In this document: piece after piece, positions 35,485 through 47,326 of the stretch
How positions within the stretch are numbered: position 1 is the first letter of the stretch
Layout: the number at the start of each line of letters is the position of its first letter
Assembly (NCBI GenBank): GCA_025890175.1
Contig: JANPYM010000012.1
Location: 789,388-853,387 of the forward strand
Origin: Ciborinia camelliae
Lineage: Eukaryota; Ascomycota; Leotiomycetes; Helotiales; Sclerotiniaceae
Direction of reading: 5' to 3'
Length of the DNA stretch: 64,000 nucleotides
The notes under the pieces: generated by a model
The model's input: the letters and a program-made list of their open reading frames with translations, nothing else
What the model was told of the DNA's origin: nothing
Databases searched by the model: none
Position numbers and translations under genes: made by a program

Positions 35485-38400
35485 TCAAAAGCCCCTTCCG
35501 GGTCTTCTCGCCACCGGTCTTCTCACGGCCCCCTTCGCAGCGACCTTCTTAACCACCGGCGCGCTCCCATCCGCAATAGCCATCGGTTTTCTCGCCAAAC
35601 GAGTATTCTCCGACTCGATCCTCTTTTCCTCTCGCAATTTATCCTCGGCCATCTTCGCCTCAATCTCCATCTTGCGATTGAATTCCACCTCCGTGACCCT
35701 CTTCTCCCTCGCGCTATATCCCTTCTCCTTGATGCTGAAGAACACACCGCCCAAGTCCGCCAGCCAGTGCGGATCGACCGATGTCACAGTCGACATGTAT
35801 TCTTTCGACGTCAAAATCAACTCGTGATAGACGACATAATCGGGTAGATATCCGAGTCCATAAAGTGCCGATGTAGGATGCAATTGCACTGTGACCGACG
35901 TGCGCAGATTGACGTATTCGCCTATCCCCTTGACTTTGGCGGCTTGGTGGTAATAACCCGAACAGATACATTTGCGTATAACATCCCAGTCAGTGCCGCA
36001 CGAAACCATGTTCATGCGTTGCATCTTCATGATATCCAATAATTGATCTCTGATCTCCTTGGCTCGACGAAGGGATTTTGGATGGAGGAAATGTCGTGTA
36101 CACCAAGCGTCCGAGAGGCCATTGGACTTCCATTGTGAATAGACGTGCAAGTAAGTCAAATGATCTGACTCGGGAACAAAGAACTTTTCGCGTGCGGCGT
36201 CCGATTCATCTTGACGTTCTTTTGGACGATAGAAAACGCTGGGTACTGAGAGCATAGAAACGATGGTGAGCATTTCTTCGCTGCAGCCATATTCTTCAGA
36301 TGTGATTAGTAGTTTGGCTAAGGAGGGGTCCATGGGGAATGCCGTCATTTTCCTTCCTATGTCCGTCAATTCCCCAATGTTATCGAGCGCTCCAAGCGCC
36401 CAAAGGTCGAATAACGAAGTCGTGATAGTATCTTGAGGTGGAGGATCCATGAAGTCGAAATCAAGTAAGTCTTTCACGCCCAACGACTTCAATAACAGAA
36501 CTGTATTGCTGAGATTCGTGCGTTGAATTTCGGGAATGGTCTGAATGTAAAGTTCATCTTTGAACGCAGCTTCAGTGAAGAGATGAAAGGCTTTTCCTGG
36601 CCCGGTACGCCCAGCACGACCGGCACGTTGAGAAGCGTTTGCTTGTGAAATTGGGGTTATTTGTAAAGTATCCATTCCCATTCGCGGATTGTACACTTTT
36701 AATTTCGAGTACCCAGCATCCACAACATACATAATACCATCAACAGTCAAACTAGTCTCGGCGATATTTGTCGCTACAATGACCTTTCTAACACCAGGTG
36801 CAGCCCTGTCGAAGATTTTGGCTTGTAGATCTGCAGGCATCTGACTGTAAATAGGTAGAATGCTAAGCTTTGGTGGATCGTTAAGGGCATTGAGGCGTTC
36901 CTGGATAAGCTCGCAAGTACATTCAATATCTTCTTGTCCGGTCATAAATACCAAGATATCACCTGCACCCTGAGAAACATGAATAGCCAATACTTGTTGA
37001 ACCGCCTGGTCCACATAATCTTCCACTGGTGAGCGGTGATACATGATATCAACCGGAAAGGTACGTCCGGGAATGAAAAATTCTGGGGCACCACCATAGA
37101 AATCCGAAAATCGTTTAGAGTTCATCGTTGCAGATGTCACTATCAGCTTAAGATCTCTACGACGTGCAAGAACCTTTTTGAACAGACCCATGAGGACATC
37201 CGTATTGAGCGCCCTTTCGTGAGCTTCATCCATGATAACGCAGGAATAACGATCCAGATCTGGCTCGTTCAAAGACTCTCTTAGTAGGACACCATCTGTC
37301 ATATACTTTATCACTGTTTCCTTGCTCGTGCAGTCCTCAAATCGAATGGCATAACCAACAGTACCCCCTAATTTGCACTCCATCTCCTCACTGACACGCT
37401 TCGCTACAGACATGGCCGCCACTCTTCGAGGTTGCGTGCATCCTATCAGACCTGTATTTCCATAACCTTCTTCATAAAGGAACTGAGTGAGTTGGGTCGT
37501 TTTTCCAGATCCAGTCTCACCCACACAGATTATAACCTGATTATCTCGAATGACTCTTAGAAGATCCTCTCGTACCGCAAACGCGGGAAGGTATTCTCGC
37601 TGTTCTCTTAACGATTTGCTCTGACTGAAGTTACTAGCGCCATCGTTCTTCTTCATATGTTGCGCGAATTTGCTACTTCCTTGCGTTTCTTCGTCGCCTA
37701 ACATTGGGGCTGCGCTATCACCTTCTTCTTCTTTCACCCCCATAAGATTTCCAAGCGCCGTACCAGCCATATTCGTTGCTTCTTGTGCCTGTTTTTGCCT
37801 CTCTTTCTGCTGCCGCCTCTCCTTTACCACTTTACTTCCCTTGCGACTGAAAACTGCCATATCACTCTGAAAATCACGCACTGCCGGCACAGGCTCCAAT
37901 TGTTTCGAGAAAACCGTCCTTCCGTCTAAGAACGGAGGCTTGAGATCATGTACGAGTAAATGGACTCGAGTCGCTTCCTCATCGTCCTCGAAGTCATCGC
38001 CAAAGTCTCTTCGCTGAGCAACACCGGAGGTCAGCATTCGGTTCGTCTCCCATGCATCAACATCTTTCTGTTTTTGAGCGGCTCGAGCACTCTGGCGCTT
38101 CCCCGTTTTCTTTTCGATCAAAGCTGCTTCTCTTTGCTGTTCTGCCCAAGAATTATCGTAGGAGCCGAATGGGTTGTGTGAATCATCCCCAAAGGTGTGT
38201 CCCATCTCATCGCCCGCATACCAATCTCTGTCTAAAGCTTTCGAATCCTCCTCATCAATGAACGGCACCGGCCCATCGAATTCCTTCTGCTTAGGGGCTG
38301 ACCGGGTCGAAGGAGTATATCGTGGCGTCGCAGAGCCATTGTTAGGTCTGCTTTGAAACTTTGAGGGAGGTCTACTGCTGCTGCGAGAAGTAGAAGGTCG

Positions 38401-38490
38401 AGCAGGTACTGCGAATCTATCGTCTGACTTTAGAGGATTGAATTCCAGCTTGCGTCGTTTGGGACTGGCTTCTCCATCTTCGCGGCCCAT
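35485..38490 (-). CDS. PRP16: Pre-mRNA-splicing DEAH-box ATPase PRP16
   Basis: RNA-dependent ATPase that remodels the spliceosome after the first catalytic step. A single exon of 1001 aa. The N terminus carries the PRP16 signature [20 protein letters not shown] and [19 protein letters not shown]. Helicase motifs: Walker [11 protein letters not shown] at about residue 327, DEAH at about 420, SAT shortly after (IVTSATMNS), then QRAGRAGR (motif VI) at about 610. The helicase-associated HA2 and OB-fold domains follow and the tail is basic (RRPGRGF). PRP2 and PRP22 are excluded by the N-terminal signature. Divergent from PWP1 across 417 bp. No intron is present, notable in a splicing gene of this size. 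Confidence 0.96.
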   Translation of the reverse strand: MGREDGEASPKRRKLEFNPLKSDDRFAVPARPSTSRSSSRPPSKFQSRPNNGSATPRYTPSTRSAPKQKEFDGPVPFIDEEDSKALDRDWYAGDEMGHTFGDDSHNPFGSYDNSWAEQQREAALIEKKTGKRQSARAAQKQKDVDAWETNRMLTSGVAQRRDFGDDFEDDEEATRVHLLVHDLKPPFLDGRTVFSKQLEPVPAVRDFQSDMAVFSRKGSKVVKERRQQKERQKQAQEATNMAGTALGNLMGVKEEEGDSAAPMLGDEETQGSSKFAQHMKKNDGASNFSQSKSLREQREYLPAFAVREDLLRVIRDNQVIICVGETGSGKTTQLTQFLYEEGYGNTGLIGCTQPRRVAAMSVAKRVSEEMECKLGGTVGYAIRFEDCTSKETVIKYMTDGVLLRESLNEPDLDRYSCVIMDEAHERALNTDVLMGLFKKVLARRRDLKLIVTSATMNSKRFSDFYGGAPEFFIPGRTFPVDIMYHRSPVEDYVDQAVQQVLAIHVSQGAGDILVFMTGQEDIECTCELIQERLNALNDPPKLSILPIYSQMPADLQAKIFDRAAPGVRKVIVATNIAETSLTVDGIMYVVDAGYSKLKVYNPRMGMDTLQITPISQANASQRAGRAGRTGPGKAFHLFTEAAFKDELYIQTIPEIQRTNLSNTVLLLKSLGVKDLLDFDFMDPPPQDTITTSLFDLWALGALDNIGELTDIGRKMTAFPMDPSLAKLLITSEEYGCSEEMLTIVSMLSVPSVFYRPKERQDESDAAREKFFVPESDHLTYLHVYSQWKSNGLSDAWCTRHFLHPKSLRRAKEIRDQLLDIMKMQRMNMVSCGTDWDVIRKCICSGYYHQAAKVKGIGEYVNLRTSVTVQLHPTSALYGLGYLPDYVVYHELILTSKEYMSTVTSVDPHWLADLGGVFFSIKEKGYSAREKRVTEVEFNRKMEIEAKMAEDKLREEKRIESENTRLARKPMAIADGSAPVVKKVAAKGAVRRPVARRPGRGF

Positions 38491-38907
38491 TGTGTGTTGA
38501 TAAATTCAGTGCTGGTATTGTTTACTGCAGATCAAGATGAACACCTCCAGCTCTTTCAAAATGTTTTGTTGTATGTCTGAGGCTTTAATCCAAATTTGTC
38601 AAATACAAAATTATCAAAATTTATTGCAAATCTAGAACCAGAGAGTCTTCAGGGTTTCAAATAAAATTGTTCCGGGGATTTTGAAAGAGAAATTCGTGAG
38701 TAGGGGCTCGGGGCACATTGGAGCTTGGAGCTCCAGAAAAGGCTGAGAGAGGTGCAGTGGCGCTAGCGGCACAGAGCGGCCGCAATTCCACTTGATCAAG
38801 ATAACGCTAAGATAAAAAAAAGTTAATGGAACAATTTATTTTTTATATCCCCGCTCCAGTCAATTTGTGATATCTTTTACAATTTTCTGGTATAATATCA
38901 AATCACC
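38491..38907. promoter_or_regulatory. Bidirectional promoter region PRP16/PWP1
   Basis: A 417-bp spacer between two divergently transcribed RNA-related genes. Contains a GC-rich block around 38755-38785 (GCGCTAGCGGCACAGAGCGG) in otherwise AT-rich DNA. Shared control is an inference from the arrangement. Confidence 0.5.
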
Positions 38908-40588
38908 ATGTCTATGATCACAGCAACAGCCTGGGTCCCTCGAGGCTTTGCAGCTCCTTTCCCGACAAAATACAACTTTGATGAAGAAGAATTTCAGCGA
39001 ATTGCTGATCTTGCAAAGTTACAATTGGATGATGCCAATGAGGATTTGGAGGAAGCGCAAAACACAGCAGATAATGGCGCGGATCCAGATGCGATGGTAG
39101 ATGATGATGAGGGTTCAGATGATGAAGCTCCTTCCAAAGGAGTAAAATCAAAAGGGTTCGTTTGGTACTGACATTTTTGCTTTATTTCGCTAACTTTTAC
39201 GCAGTGAAGAGGATGATGATTTAAAAGAATACAATTTAGATCATTATGATGATGACGTTGAAGAAGACAAGGAGGGTGGTGAAGGAATGGCTATGTTTGG
39301 AAATGTCAAATCACTTGCATATCATGAATCGAATGAAGAGGATCCATATATTACGATGGCAGGGAATGCGGAGGATGAAGATGAGGACAGGGAAGAACTT
39401 CAAATATTGGCAACAGACAACATGCTGCTGGCGGCAAAGATAGAGGATGAGGTTGCACATCTTGAAGTTTACGTTTACGAAGATGGCGCTGATAACCTTT
39501 ACGTACATCACGATATCATGTTACCGGCAATACCTCTATGTGTGGAATGGCTCGACTTACCTGTCGGAAAACCAAGTGTGGACAAGGATTCGAGGGCAAA
39601 TTTCGTCGCCGTTGGAACATTCGACCCGGATATTGAGATTTGGGATTTAGATACTGTCGATTGCATGTATCCTAATGCTATTCTGGGGCAAGCTGGACAA
39701 AACAGAGGCGGGGACGAAGGGGCCAAGAAAAAGAAGAAGAACAAGAAGTCGAAGAAGGCCAATGACGAATTTCACGTGGATGCGGTTCTCTCATTAGCTG
39801 CCAACAGACATCACCGAAACCTCTTGGCCTCTTCATCGGCGGATAAGACTGTCAAACTTTGGGATTTAAATACTACCACATGTGCAAAGTCATACACACA
39901 TCACACAGATAAAGTATGTTCGTTAGCCTGGCATCCAAAGGAATCTACCGTTCTGCTGAGTGGTAGTTACGATAGAACAGTTGTAGCTGCAGATATGAGA
40001 GCGCCAGATGCGAAAGCTCCTAGATGGGGAGTCGAAAGCGATGTCGAAAATGTCCGCTGGGACCCTCACGACCCAAATTACTTCTACGTCTCAACCGAGA
40101 GTGGTGTGATTCATTTCCACGATATCCGAAAAGCTCCAGCAAACCCCAGTGCCACTAAACCAGTATGGATGTTGCAGGCACATGATGACTCCGTCTCTTC
40201 CTTCGATATTAACCCTACCATTCCTGGATTCTTGGCTACTGGATCAGGCGATAAGCAAGTTAAGCTTTGGAATATACAGCCCACCGGACCTACCATGGTA
40301 GTCTCACGAGATTTGGATGTTGGAAAGGTATTCTCGACAACCTTTGCACCGGACGAAGAAGTGAGTTTCAGACTCGCAGTAGCTGGTAGCAAAGGAGTCG
40401 TACAAGTTTGGGACTGCAGCACCAACCCCGGCGTACGACGTGCGTTTGCCGATCGAGTGGCGCCAGTCGAAGGAGAAATTAAGGAAAGATTGGTCGGTGT
40501 ACAAAACGATAGCGAGTCGGAGGATGACGATGAAGAACTCGAAGAAGGCGATGGAGCTGAAGTCGAGTCCATGGATGAGGATGATTAA
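38908..40588 (+). CDS. PWP1: WD40 periodic tryptophan protein PWP1
   Basis: Nucleolar WD40 protein needed for ribosome biogenesis. Two exons (38908-39155 and 39205-40588) with a 49-nt intron carrying a CTAAC branch site give 543 aa. The start MSMITATAWVPRGFAAPFP is typical for PWP1. A long acidic region precedes and surrounds the intron, then WD repeats follow: FDPDIEIWDLD, SSADKTVKLWDLN, SGSYDRTVVAADM, GSGDKQVKLWNI and GSKGVVQVWDC. A lysine-rich insert (KKKKKNKKSKK) sits between early repeats, as in the family, and the tail is acidic. The neighbour across the divergent promoter is PRP16. Confidence 0.95.
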
Positions 40589-43500
40589 ATACCTATAACA
40601 AAAACGTCCTTGTGAAAAAATAAAAGAGGCTCCAATATCAAAAAAAATCAAAATAATTATAGTACTTGGAATTAATTGCATTTCCAATTTAGACTTGTAC
40701 CTACTCTACCTACTCTACCTACCTACCTACTCTACCTACCTACCTACTCTACCTACCTACCTACTCTACCTACCTACCTACTCTACCTACCTACCTACTC
40801 TACCTACCTACCTACTCTACCTACCTACCTACTTGTGTACATTCATTCATTTCATCCTACTAGCTACCTAGCTAGCACAGCATATTCTGAATACAGGTAC
40901 CTACCTACCTTACCTAGATATGCAACCATGAAACAAGCACAGCCCATATCATATGTAAGAAACCCAAATCCACGCCTCCCGAAAAATAGGTAGGTAAGTA
41001 CCTAAGTATACCTACACAGTAGTACACACACCTCCGTCAGCAATTCGGGCAGACGGGGCCGCGGACGCGGACGTAACGGGGCTTGAAGTTGTTGGAGAAT
41101 GATTCGGATTCCTTTCCTTCGGATCCGGGGAATTTTTTGTGGTCGGTGTCGGGATTGGAATTTAGTGTCGGTGTTCGTGTTGGAGTTGAATGGCTTGCTA
41201 AGCTTATTAGTAGGTAGGTAGGTAGGTAATGTTTCGCGTTTGCGTCAATGGCGTTCAGTGTCAAAGTCTTTCTTTAGGCTATCTACCTACCTAGTCTGTC
41301 TAGGTACTTGCCTACTGATGGAGATGGACAGAGCTTCGGGAGGAGGGAGAGGAGAGGAGAAGAGAAGGGGATTTTAGAGCGGGAAGTTTAGGGCTGGCTG
41401 GCTACCTAGGTAGGTACCTAGGTAGTGGTTTACGGACTTGGTAGGCACTACCAGTATTGTAGATAAGATTCATATAGTAAATATTTAGGCTAGATGGAGG
41501 AGAGAATGCCCCGGGCTTTAGAGGCTAGACGCTAGGCTAGACACTAGACACTAGATATTAGACGCTGTCATAATTATTTAGTAAGTTACAATTGCCGGGA
41601 ACTCCAAACTCCACACTACGACTGGCGGGTTAACTTAACTTTATTTATATCCATCGACTTGAAGGTACCTAGTCTTTGACTACCTACCTATCCTACAATT
41701 ACCTATTGATCACTCGGCAGTGTAATTGATATAAGAATCATGAGGCTTTGCAGTTTCACTCCCAAAATGGGATTGAGGATTAATAAAGATGGAGGATGCA
41801 GGTGGAGGATTCATGATACGGGAGTTGTAGTTGTACAGTGCCTGGAAGTGCCTGGAAGGTTGTTATCGTGTCCCGAGGTCAGATCCATGGTCGGTCCCGA
41901 GGTCTAGATATTACTTTTGGACGAGAAAAGACAAGACAATACAAGACAAGACAATAAATACTGCAATTGGAATAAGAAAATTCCTTTTCGTGTCTTCCTC
42001 CTGGTGGGAAGATGGGATGGGATGCGATGTTACACTTCCAGTACTGTACTCTGTACTCTATAGACTGTAGTGTGTCAATGGTTGATTTGAATGAAATTTA
42101 GTCGATGCGTAAGATTCGATTATCTAGCAGGTCATTGGGGAAATACAAATGTTATGCACATAATGTTAAATGTAAATGCAGTGTTGCTGGTAATCTTATC
42201 TCTTGATGCTTCTAATTAATAGGGTACAGGAGGAAGTTAGGTAGTTCCCTATCTAATAAAATCCAGGACGATCCACAGGGACCTCACAGGCTATTTCCAT
42301 CCATTCGTAATTCATATCTACAGTACACATACGCAAACACAGTAATAATAAATAAATAAATAAATGAATGCCATCTACACGTACCTACGGACATGTTCAT
42401 CCAAAACCCACGCTCGCTCCCGCTTCCGTTTCGCTTTGGCCATGCCATGCCATGCCATGCTAATCCAATGTGCCATCCATCCATCATCCATGCCATGCTC
42501 TACTCATTCATATCCACTTACTCATATCCACCTATTCATATCCACACCGTGGTACCTACTCGTACCTCCTAGTACCTACATACACATTGCACAAGCCAAA
42601 ATGATAATAATAATAATGACGGGCAATCAAAGACATCCATCCAAGGATATGTGTGCCTCTCCACGAGGGATCATGTATCTGAAACGACGAAACATCAGAT
42701 GGTTAAATAACGTAAATTGAACAAATCAAACATGTCCATCCATTTTGGATGTCCCGACCCTGCCGATATGGATGCCTCTTGCATCTTGCAGTCGTGACCC
42801 ACGCGAGCTACCTTAATAGGTACATGGATGGATGCGGGAGCTGCAGGTGGCCCAGGGCGTTTAGTAGATGGTTATGGTGTATGGTGTATGGTTTGTGGTC
42901 CATGGTTCATGGCCTCGAAATTGTTTATTTGTAGAATTTTTTGAATGCGAGGAAACATGCGGTGTTTGTGTGGTGTGGTGTGATGTGATGTGGTGTATTG
43001 AAATAGAATTCGTAGTAATTAGTTACTTGTAATACTTGCAATACTTATTTTAATCTAGGGGAGTAATGAATAAAATAGATATAGGAATAGAAAATGTATG
43101 GATTACCTAGGTCCTGTCGATACCTGGAGATGCTTGAAAGATAACCTGGAATTGCCATTATTCATCAGTTTAGCTTAGCGCTCGGGTGAATGATATCTAT
43201 CGGGATATTATTCAGATTCCAGATAAAGGAGGTGATAGGAAAACTCCAGCTTCTGTAAAACTTTAAATCGACAATCAACACCCTGCCCAGGGCCGTTGTT
43301 CAATAGGTACGCTTCACTCTACATAATCGATCTCATTGGAGAGTTGTTCTCTTTTGGTAGAGGAATGGTTTTCTCGTCCATCCACTCAAGGTACGTACGT
43401 ACGTGAGATGTGATTGTGATGATGATGATGATGGTGATTGTGATTGTTTTCTTGACCTTACCTACGTACAGCATTTCTTTTCTTTTGTACGCATTTCTTT

Positions 43501-44942
43501 TCTTTTTCCCATCATCTCATCTCATCTCATGATTCATCTCATCGCATCATCCAATCAATCACTCATCCCATCGTCCAATCACTCATCCCACCTAGGCCAT
43601 TTCATTTATGCCATCCATATGTGAAAGCTTGGGCTCTCTCGTTGACCAGGGGGAAATAATCTGCACGCAACTTTCCCCTTATCGGCATGATGTTGGTAAA
43701 TATGTAATGTACTTCGCAGGTCCTTTTCATGTTGGTTGGAAGAATCCTTGCGACTTTGCGGACTCTGGTGACCTTGTGAGTGAGGGAAGAGATATGATTG
43801 AATGCACTTTTATTAACTTTAACCGTGTTGGCTTCGGCCAAAACGTCCAAAAGGATCAGAATTCACCTATCGAGGTACAGTAGCTTGCATCTTTTGGCCC
43901 ATTTACCTTTCCCTCCTCCACCTTTTCACCTTTTACCTTCCACCTTTCGATCTTTTTTACCTTTTACCTTACTTTACTTTTCACTCACAACCATATCTCC
44001 CATTGTACCTACACCCAAAGTAGGCTTTACGTCTTCAAATCCTTCCTTTGCTTTACTTGACTTTCCTTTCCTTTGCTCCACTACTTTATTTTACTTTCCT
44101 CTTGCCCTTCCCTTTTTCTGCTCGCTCAACAACACCTCACAGCGTCAATTAATAATTATTACAATCATCAATCATCGCAGGATCGATTAGAATCATCATT
44201 GAACAAGAGTCTTGAAGTATCCATACAATACAATACATACATTCCTTCTAAGTTTGCTTGATTGCTTGGATACAGATAGTTCGACACCTTCATTACATAT
44301 CGAACAAACCAGAAATCCACATATCCCACGATCCCTCCCTTTTCAAGTAACCTCGAGCATTTTACACGCCTACGACTACAGCATAGAAATATCGAAATAG
44401 CTCACGGCATTCATTCTTGAACGGCGAAAAGACGAGACAGGACGTATCGATCAGGAAGGAATTCACTATTTCGCTGCGATTCCACCACATTACATTACAA
44501 TACACACAATCACATTACAACAATTCAATAAATCAGCGTCGGTACATAGATTCACTTCCATACATCAACGGTAAATTCAAGGAGTCACCTTTTTCTATAT
44601 CGGCCCGCCTCGATCTTAAATTGGAGTCACAGAGTTATTCCCTCTGAACTCAGGTCATTCCTACAGAAAAAAAAGATAGTCGCGAGACACACAATTTGAT
44701 AGCTTCCATTCTTGGAGAGCTTCAGATAATATTTCTTGTCCAACCAGAAATATATCATACGCTCACCTGCAGGATACATCTGACCAACTGCCAATCTTGT
44801 TCCGATCTGCCCCATCCTGCTAAAGATTACCCGTCGGGAGAATAAATCCGGAATATCTTACCGGGGCTACCGCCATCCCTCACCATTTCACCCGCAAGAA
44901 GTTTCGATACTTATCTGGAGAACATACAACATATCAGCAAAT
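40589..44942. other. Gene desert, 4.35 kb, with repeats and a pyrimidine-rich leader
   Basis: Contains a 17-bp minisatellite at 40693-40833, many TACCTAGGTA-type motifs (for example 41403-41424), short microsatellites and, from about 43880 to 44130, a strongly pyrimidine-rich tract made of CCTTTTACCTT-like units. The last kilobase is probably the promoter and 5' leader of the gene at 44943. A 91-codon frame at 43608-43883 has no support beyond being open. Confidence 0.5.
40693..40833. repeat. 17-bp minisatellite, about seven to eight units
   Basis: Tandem units of the form TCTACCTACCTACCTAC repeat with exact 17-bp spacing (for example at 40731, 40748 and 40765). The unit is itself made of the ACCT tetranucleotide with one TCT interruption per unit. 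Confidence 0.9.
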
Positions 44943-45806
44943 ATGTCTCTTGCTCGTGCATTTACAACTAGGAAGGTGAAGAAGCAGCTCGATGTCGCCG
45001 CTCCTCCAGCACCTCCGCGACGAACCTTAACCCCAAAGTTCGCTCATGGCACCATCAACCGTTCACAGATTTCAGGCCCGACTGAGCTTCTTTCTACCAC
45101 CAATATGTTGTCATACAATGCCCCAGATCTCTATCCAACAGATGCCAGTAAACGAATTGCATCTAGCAGTACTGCATCAACCCTCTCCGGAGAAGATTCA
45201 GATGCGTCGCGAATGACGAGCTCGGCAAGTTTGACTTCGGCTGACACAGTGTCGATCGATTCTCGTTCACCCATAACTCCGGCGGGAGACCATCTTTCAG
45301 CATTTAACTTTGGCAAGAAATCGGTTGAGATTGCACCTCGGTCACCAATAACTCCGACAGGAGACCAATTTTCAGGATTCAACTTTGGCAAGAAATCGAT
45401 TGAGATTGCGCCTGGTAATGAAGCACCTGGCATACCACAGAGAGCTCCTTCGCACACCAAGAAGAGCCACGAAATCATATCGCGCAAAAACTCTGTTGCA
45501 AGAATGTCATCGCCAAAGAGCCCTACAACTGCTAGATCCACAATCAATATGTTCTCGGCAAATATTGAAAAAGAAGCAGCTGCTGAACCACATCCTTTCG
45601 GCAACGAACTCGCTCAGGTCACCGAGATTGCTGAGGAATACGGCATCGCCAAAGAAACCTTAGCTGTTGTCGACGAGGAAGAACAAGAGTTGATATCGAG
45701 AGGATTATTTAAATTCAGAGCCGAAGACTACATGAGTGAAATCCAAGGACTATTCATAAGCGCTTTCGGCGAAGTCAAACCTAACATAGGACCAGTATGG
45801 ATCTAG
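44943..45806 (+). CDS. Conserved-looking fungal protein of unknown function
   Basis: A single exon of 287 aa, starting MSLARAFTTRKVKKQ. I do not recognise a family. The first 200 residues are rich in Ser, Thr and Pro and probably disordered. Two tandem copies of a 25-residue unit lie at about residues 108-160; each contains RSPITP, a GD pair, then FNFGKKS and EIAP. The repeat is clear in DNA too (45265-45410). The last 75 residues look folded and acidic: HPFGNELAQVTEIAEEYG, then EEEQELISRGLFKFRAEDYM and a short helix. RSPITP sites suit proline-directed kinases. The gene is isolated: 4.35 kb of non-coding DNA upstream and 5.6 kb downstream, with a long pyrimidine-rich leader, which hints at complex regulation. 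Confidence 0.82.
   Translation: MSLARAFTTRKVKKQLDVAAPPAPPRRTLTPKFAHGTINRSQISGPTELLSTTNMLSYNAPDLYPTDASKRIASSSTASTLSGEDSDASRMTSSASLTSADTVSIDSRSPITPAGDHLSAFNFGKKSVEIAPRSPITPTGDQFSGFNFGKKSIEIAPGNEAPGIPQRAPSHTKKSHEIISRKNSVARMSSPKSPTTARSTINMFSANIEKEAAAEPHPFGNELAQVTEIAEEYGIAKETLAVVDEEEQELISRGLFKFRAEDYMSEIQGLFISAFGEVKPNIGPVWI
45265..45410 (+). repeat. In-frame tandem duplication of about 75 bp in the unknown gene
   Basis: Two copies of a block that encodes RSPITP-x-GD-x2-S-x-FNFGKKS-x-EIAP. They differ at few positions (A/T, H/Q, L/F, A/G, V/I), indicating a recent or conserved internal duplication. Confidence 0.85.
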
Positions 45807-47151
45807 GATATTAGAGACAGGCTTCTCTTTATTCTACAGCTTGACGCTACTCTTTACAACTTTCGATGTACATATTTATTACCACTCGTCACTTGACGAC
45901 ACTTCTTTACGCTCCTTTAACGATTATTACATATAATCTCTACATTACGTCTCTTTAACTGTCACGGAAAAACCGGTGGAGGAGGAGTTATCACGGCCTG
46001 GAATCTTATCTAGGAGAGTAGGATGGAAAGATGTTCATCGGTCGGTCGATATTAATGGATTGGCTATATCCCGGAGTTTTTCTTTTCGGGGACTCCCACA
46101 CACTCTCTTGGGCCTATTTCATTGATTGTCATTTACCGACCATAAACTCTCTGTAAGACATGGATGGATTTTTTTATGTTGGTTTGGATTCCGAATTCGG
46201 GTACTTGGATGGAATAGTCCCATGTATTTGGTTGGGCGGGAAGAGACCCTCGAGGCTCACGGAGGAAAATAAATGAAGAATTAGGTTAAGCTGAACCTTG
46301 ATTGCTATTCAATTAGCAAAGGTCAAACCATACATACAAAAAGCAATGTTTACCAACATATTCAAAGACTTGTACAGTGCCTATCTACTATCTACCTGCA
46401 TTTACCATTTCTGTCCTACCTTGCGAATTTTGCGCAATCTTCTTCCAAAGAGAAAGAGGAAACCACTATGGAATGCCATGTTTCACACGGAAGCAAAAAC
46501 ATGATGATGATGATGATGATCTGCGCCCCTGAAGAAAAAACTTCCTCATACCGCGCATGGTCTATTATGGTACGAGAAACATAATTGCCGACGTGCAATT
46601 GTTTCCATGACTCTATTCGTTTACGGAGGTACTATTTTATCTCATACATGATACACGATACATGATACATGATACATACGGCAAATGTTTACCCCGGGCG
46701 GTAAATTGCGCTAACTTCCGAGTTGGAGGTCCTGAAATTTACTGGGGGAAGAGGGGGAGAGGAGAGGGGAGTTTGTAGATAAGGGTTTGGGTTTTTTTGG
46801 AAATTTGGGGGGGTTGGTTTTGGGGATTTGATTTTGGGAGTGCGAGTGGGATTTGGGTTGGATTTGGATATTGGGAGGGGGAGTGGAAGGCAGATGATAA
46901 TGATGATGATGGGGTAGATGATGATGATGATGATTTGATGTTTTGGATTTTGGCTTGATTTTGATTTTGATTTTGATTTTGATTTGATTACTTATTATTT
47001 GATTACTTGATTACTTGATTACTTAATTGCTGGAATGATGATGGATAATATGGATAGATAATGTGATATGATATAATGATGATGAGACCTCGGGATGCCG
47101 AATGAAGCGAAGCGAAGTGAAACATGAAACATCAAACATCAAACAAACTCT

Positions 47152-47169
47152 CACCTGCAGTTGCAGGTG
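47152..47169. repeat. Perfect 18-bp palindrome
   Basis: CACCTGCA, a GT centre, then TGCAGGTG. The arms are perfectly complementary and embed two CACCTG E-box-like hexamers in opposite orientation. Confidence 0.7.
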
Positions 47170-47261
47170 ATATGATGTGATATGTAAGGGGTAGGTGGTG
47201 GTGGAGATGATGGTGTACATGAAACTTTAGATGGAGGGGTTCTTCAGCTAGCTGGAGGTAC

Positions 47262-47326
47262 CTATACTAGGTAGCTATACTAGGTAGCTATACTAGGTAG
47301 CTATACTAGGTAGCTATACTGGGTAG
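47262..47326. repeat. 13-bp tandem repeat, five units
   Basis: Five head-to-tail copies of CTATACTAGGTAG starting at 47262, 47275, 47288, 47301 and 47314; only the last has a single change (GGG for AGG). Confidence 0.93.

Noticed and set aside
35410..35847. Two overlapping 145-codon plus-strand frames
   Set aside because: They start in an AT microsatellite and run antisense through the basic tail of PRP16.
43608..43883. 91-codon plus-strand frame
   Set aside because: Embedded in the probable leader/promoter region of the gene at 44943; no motif supports it.
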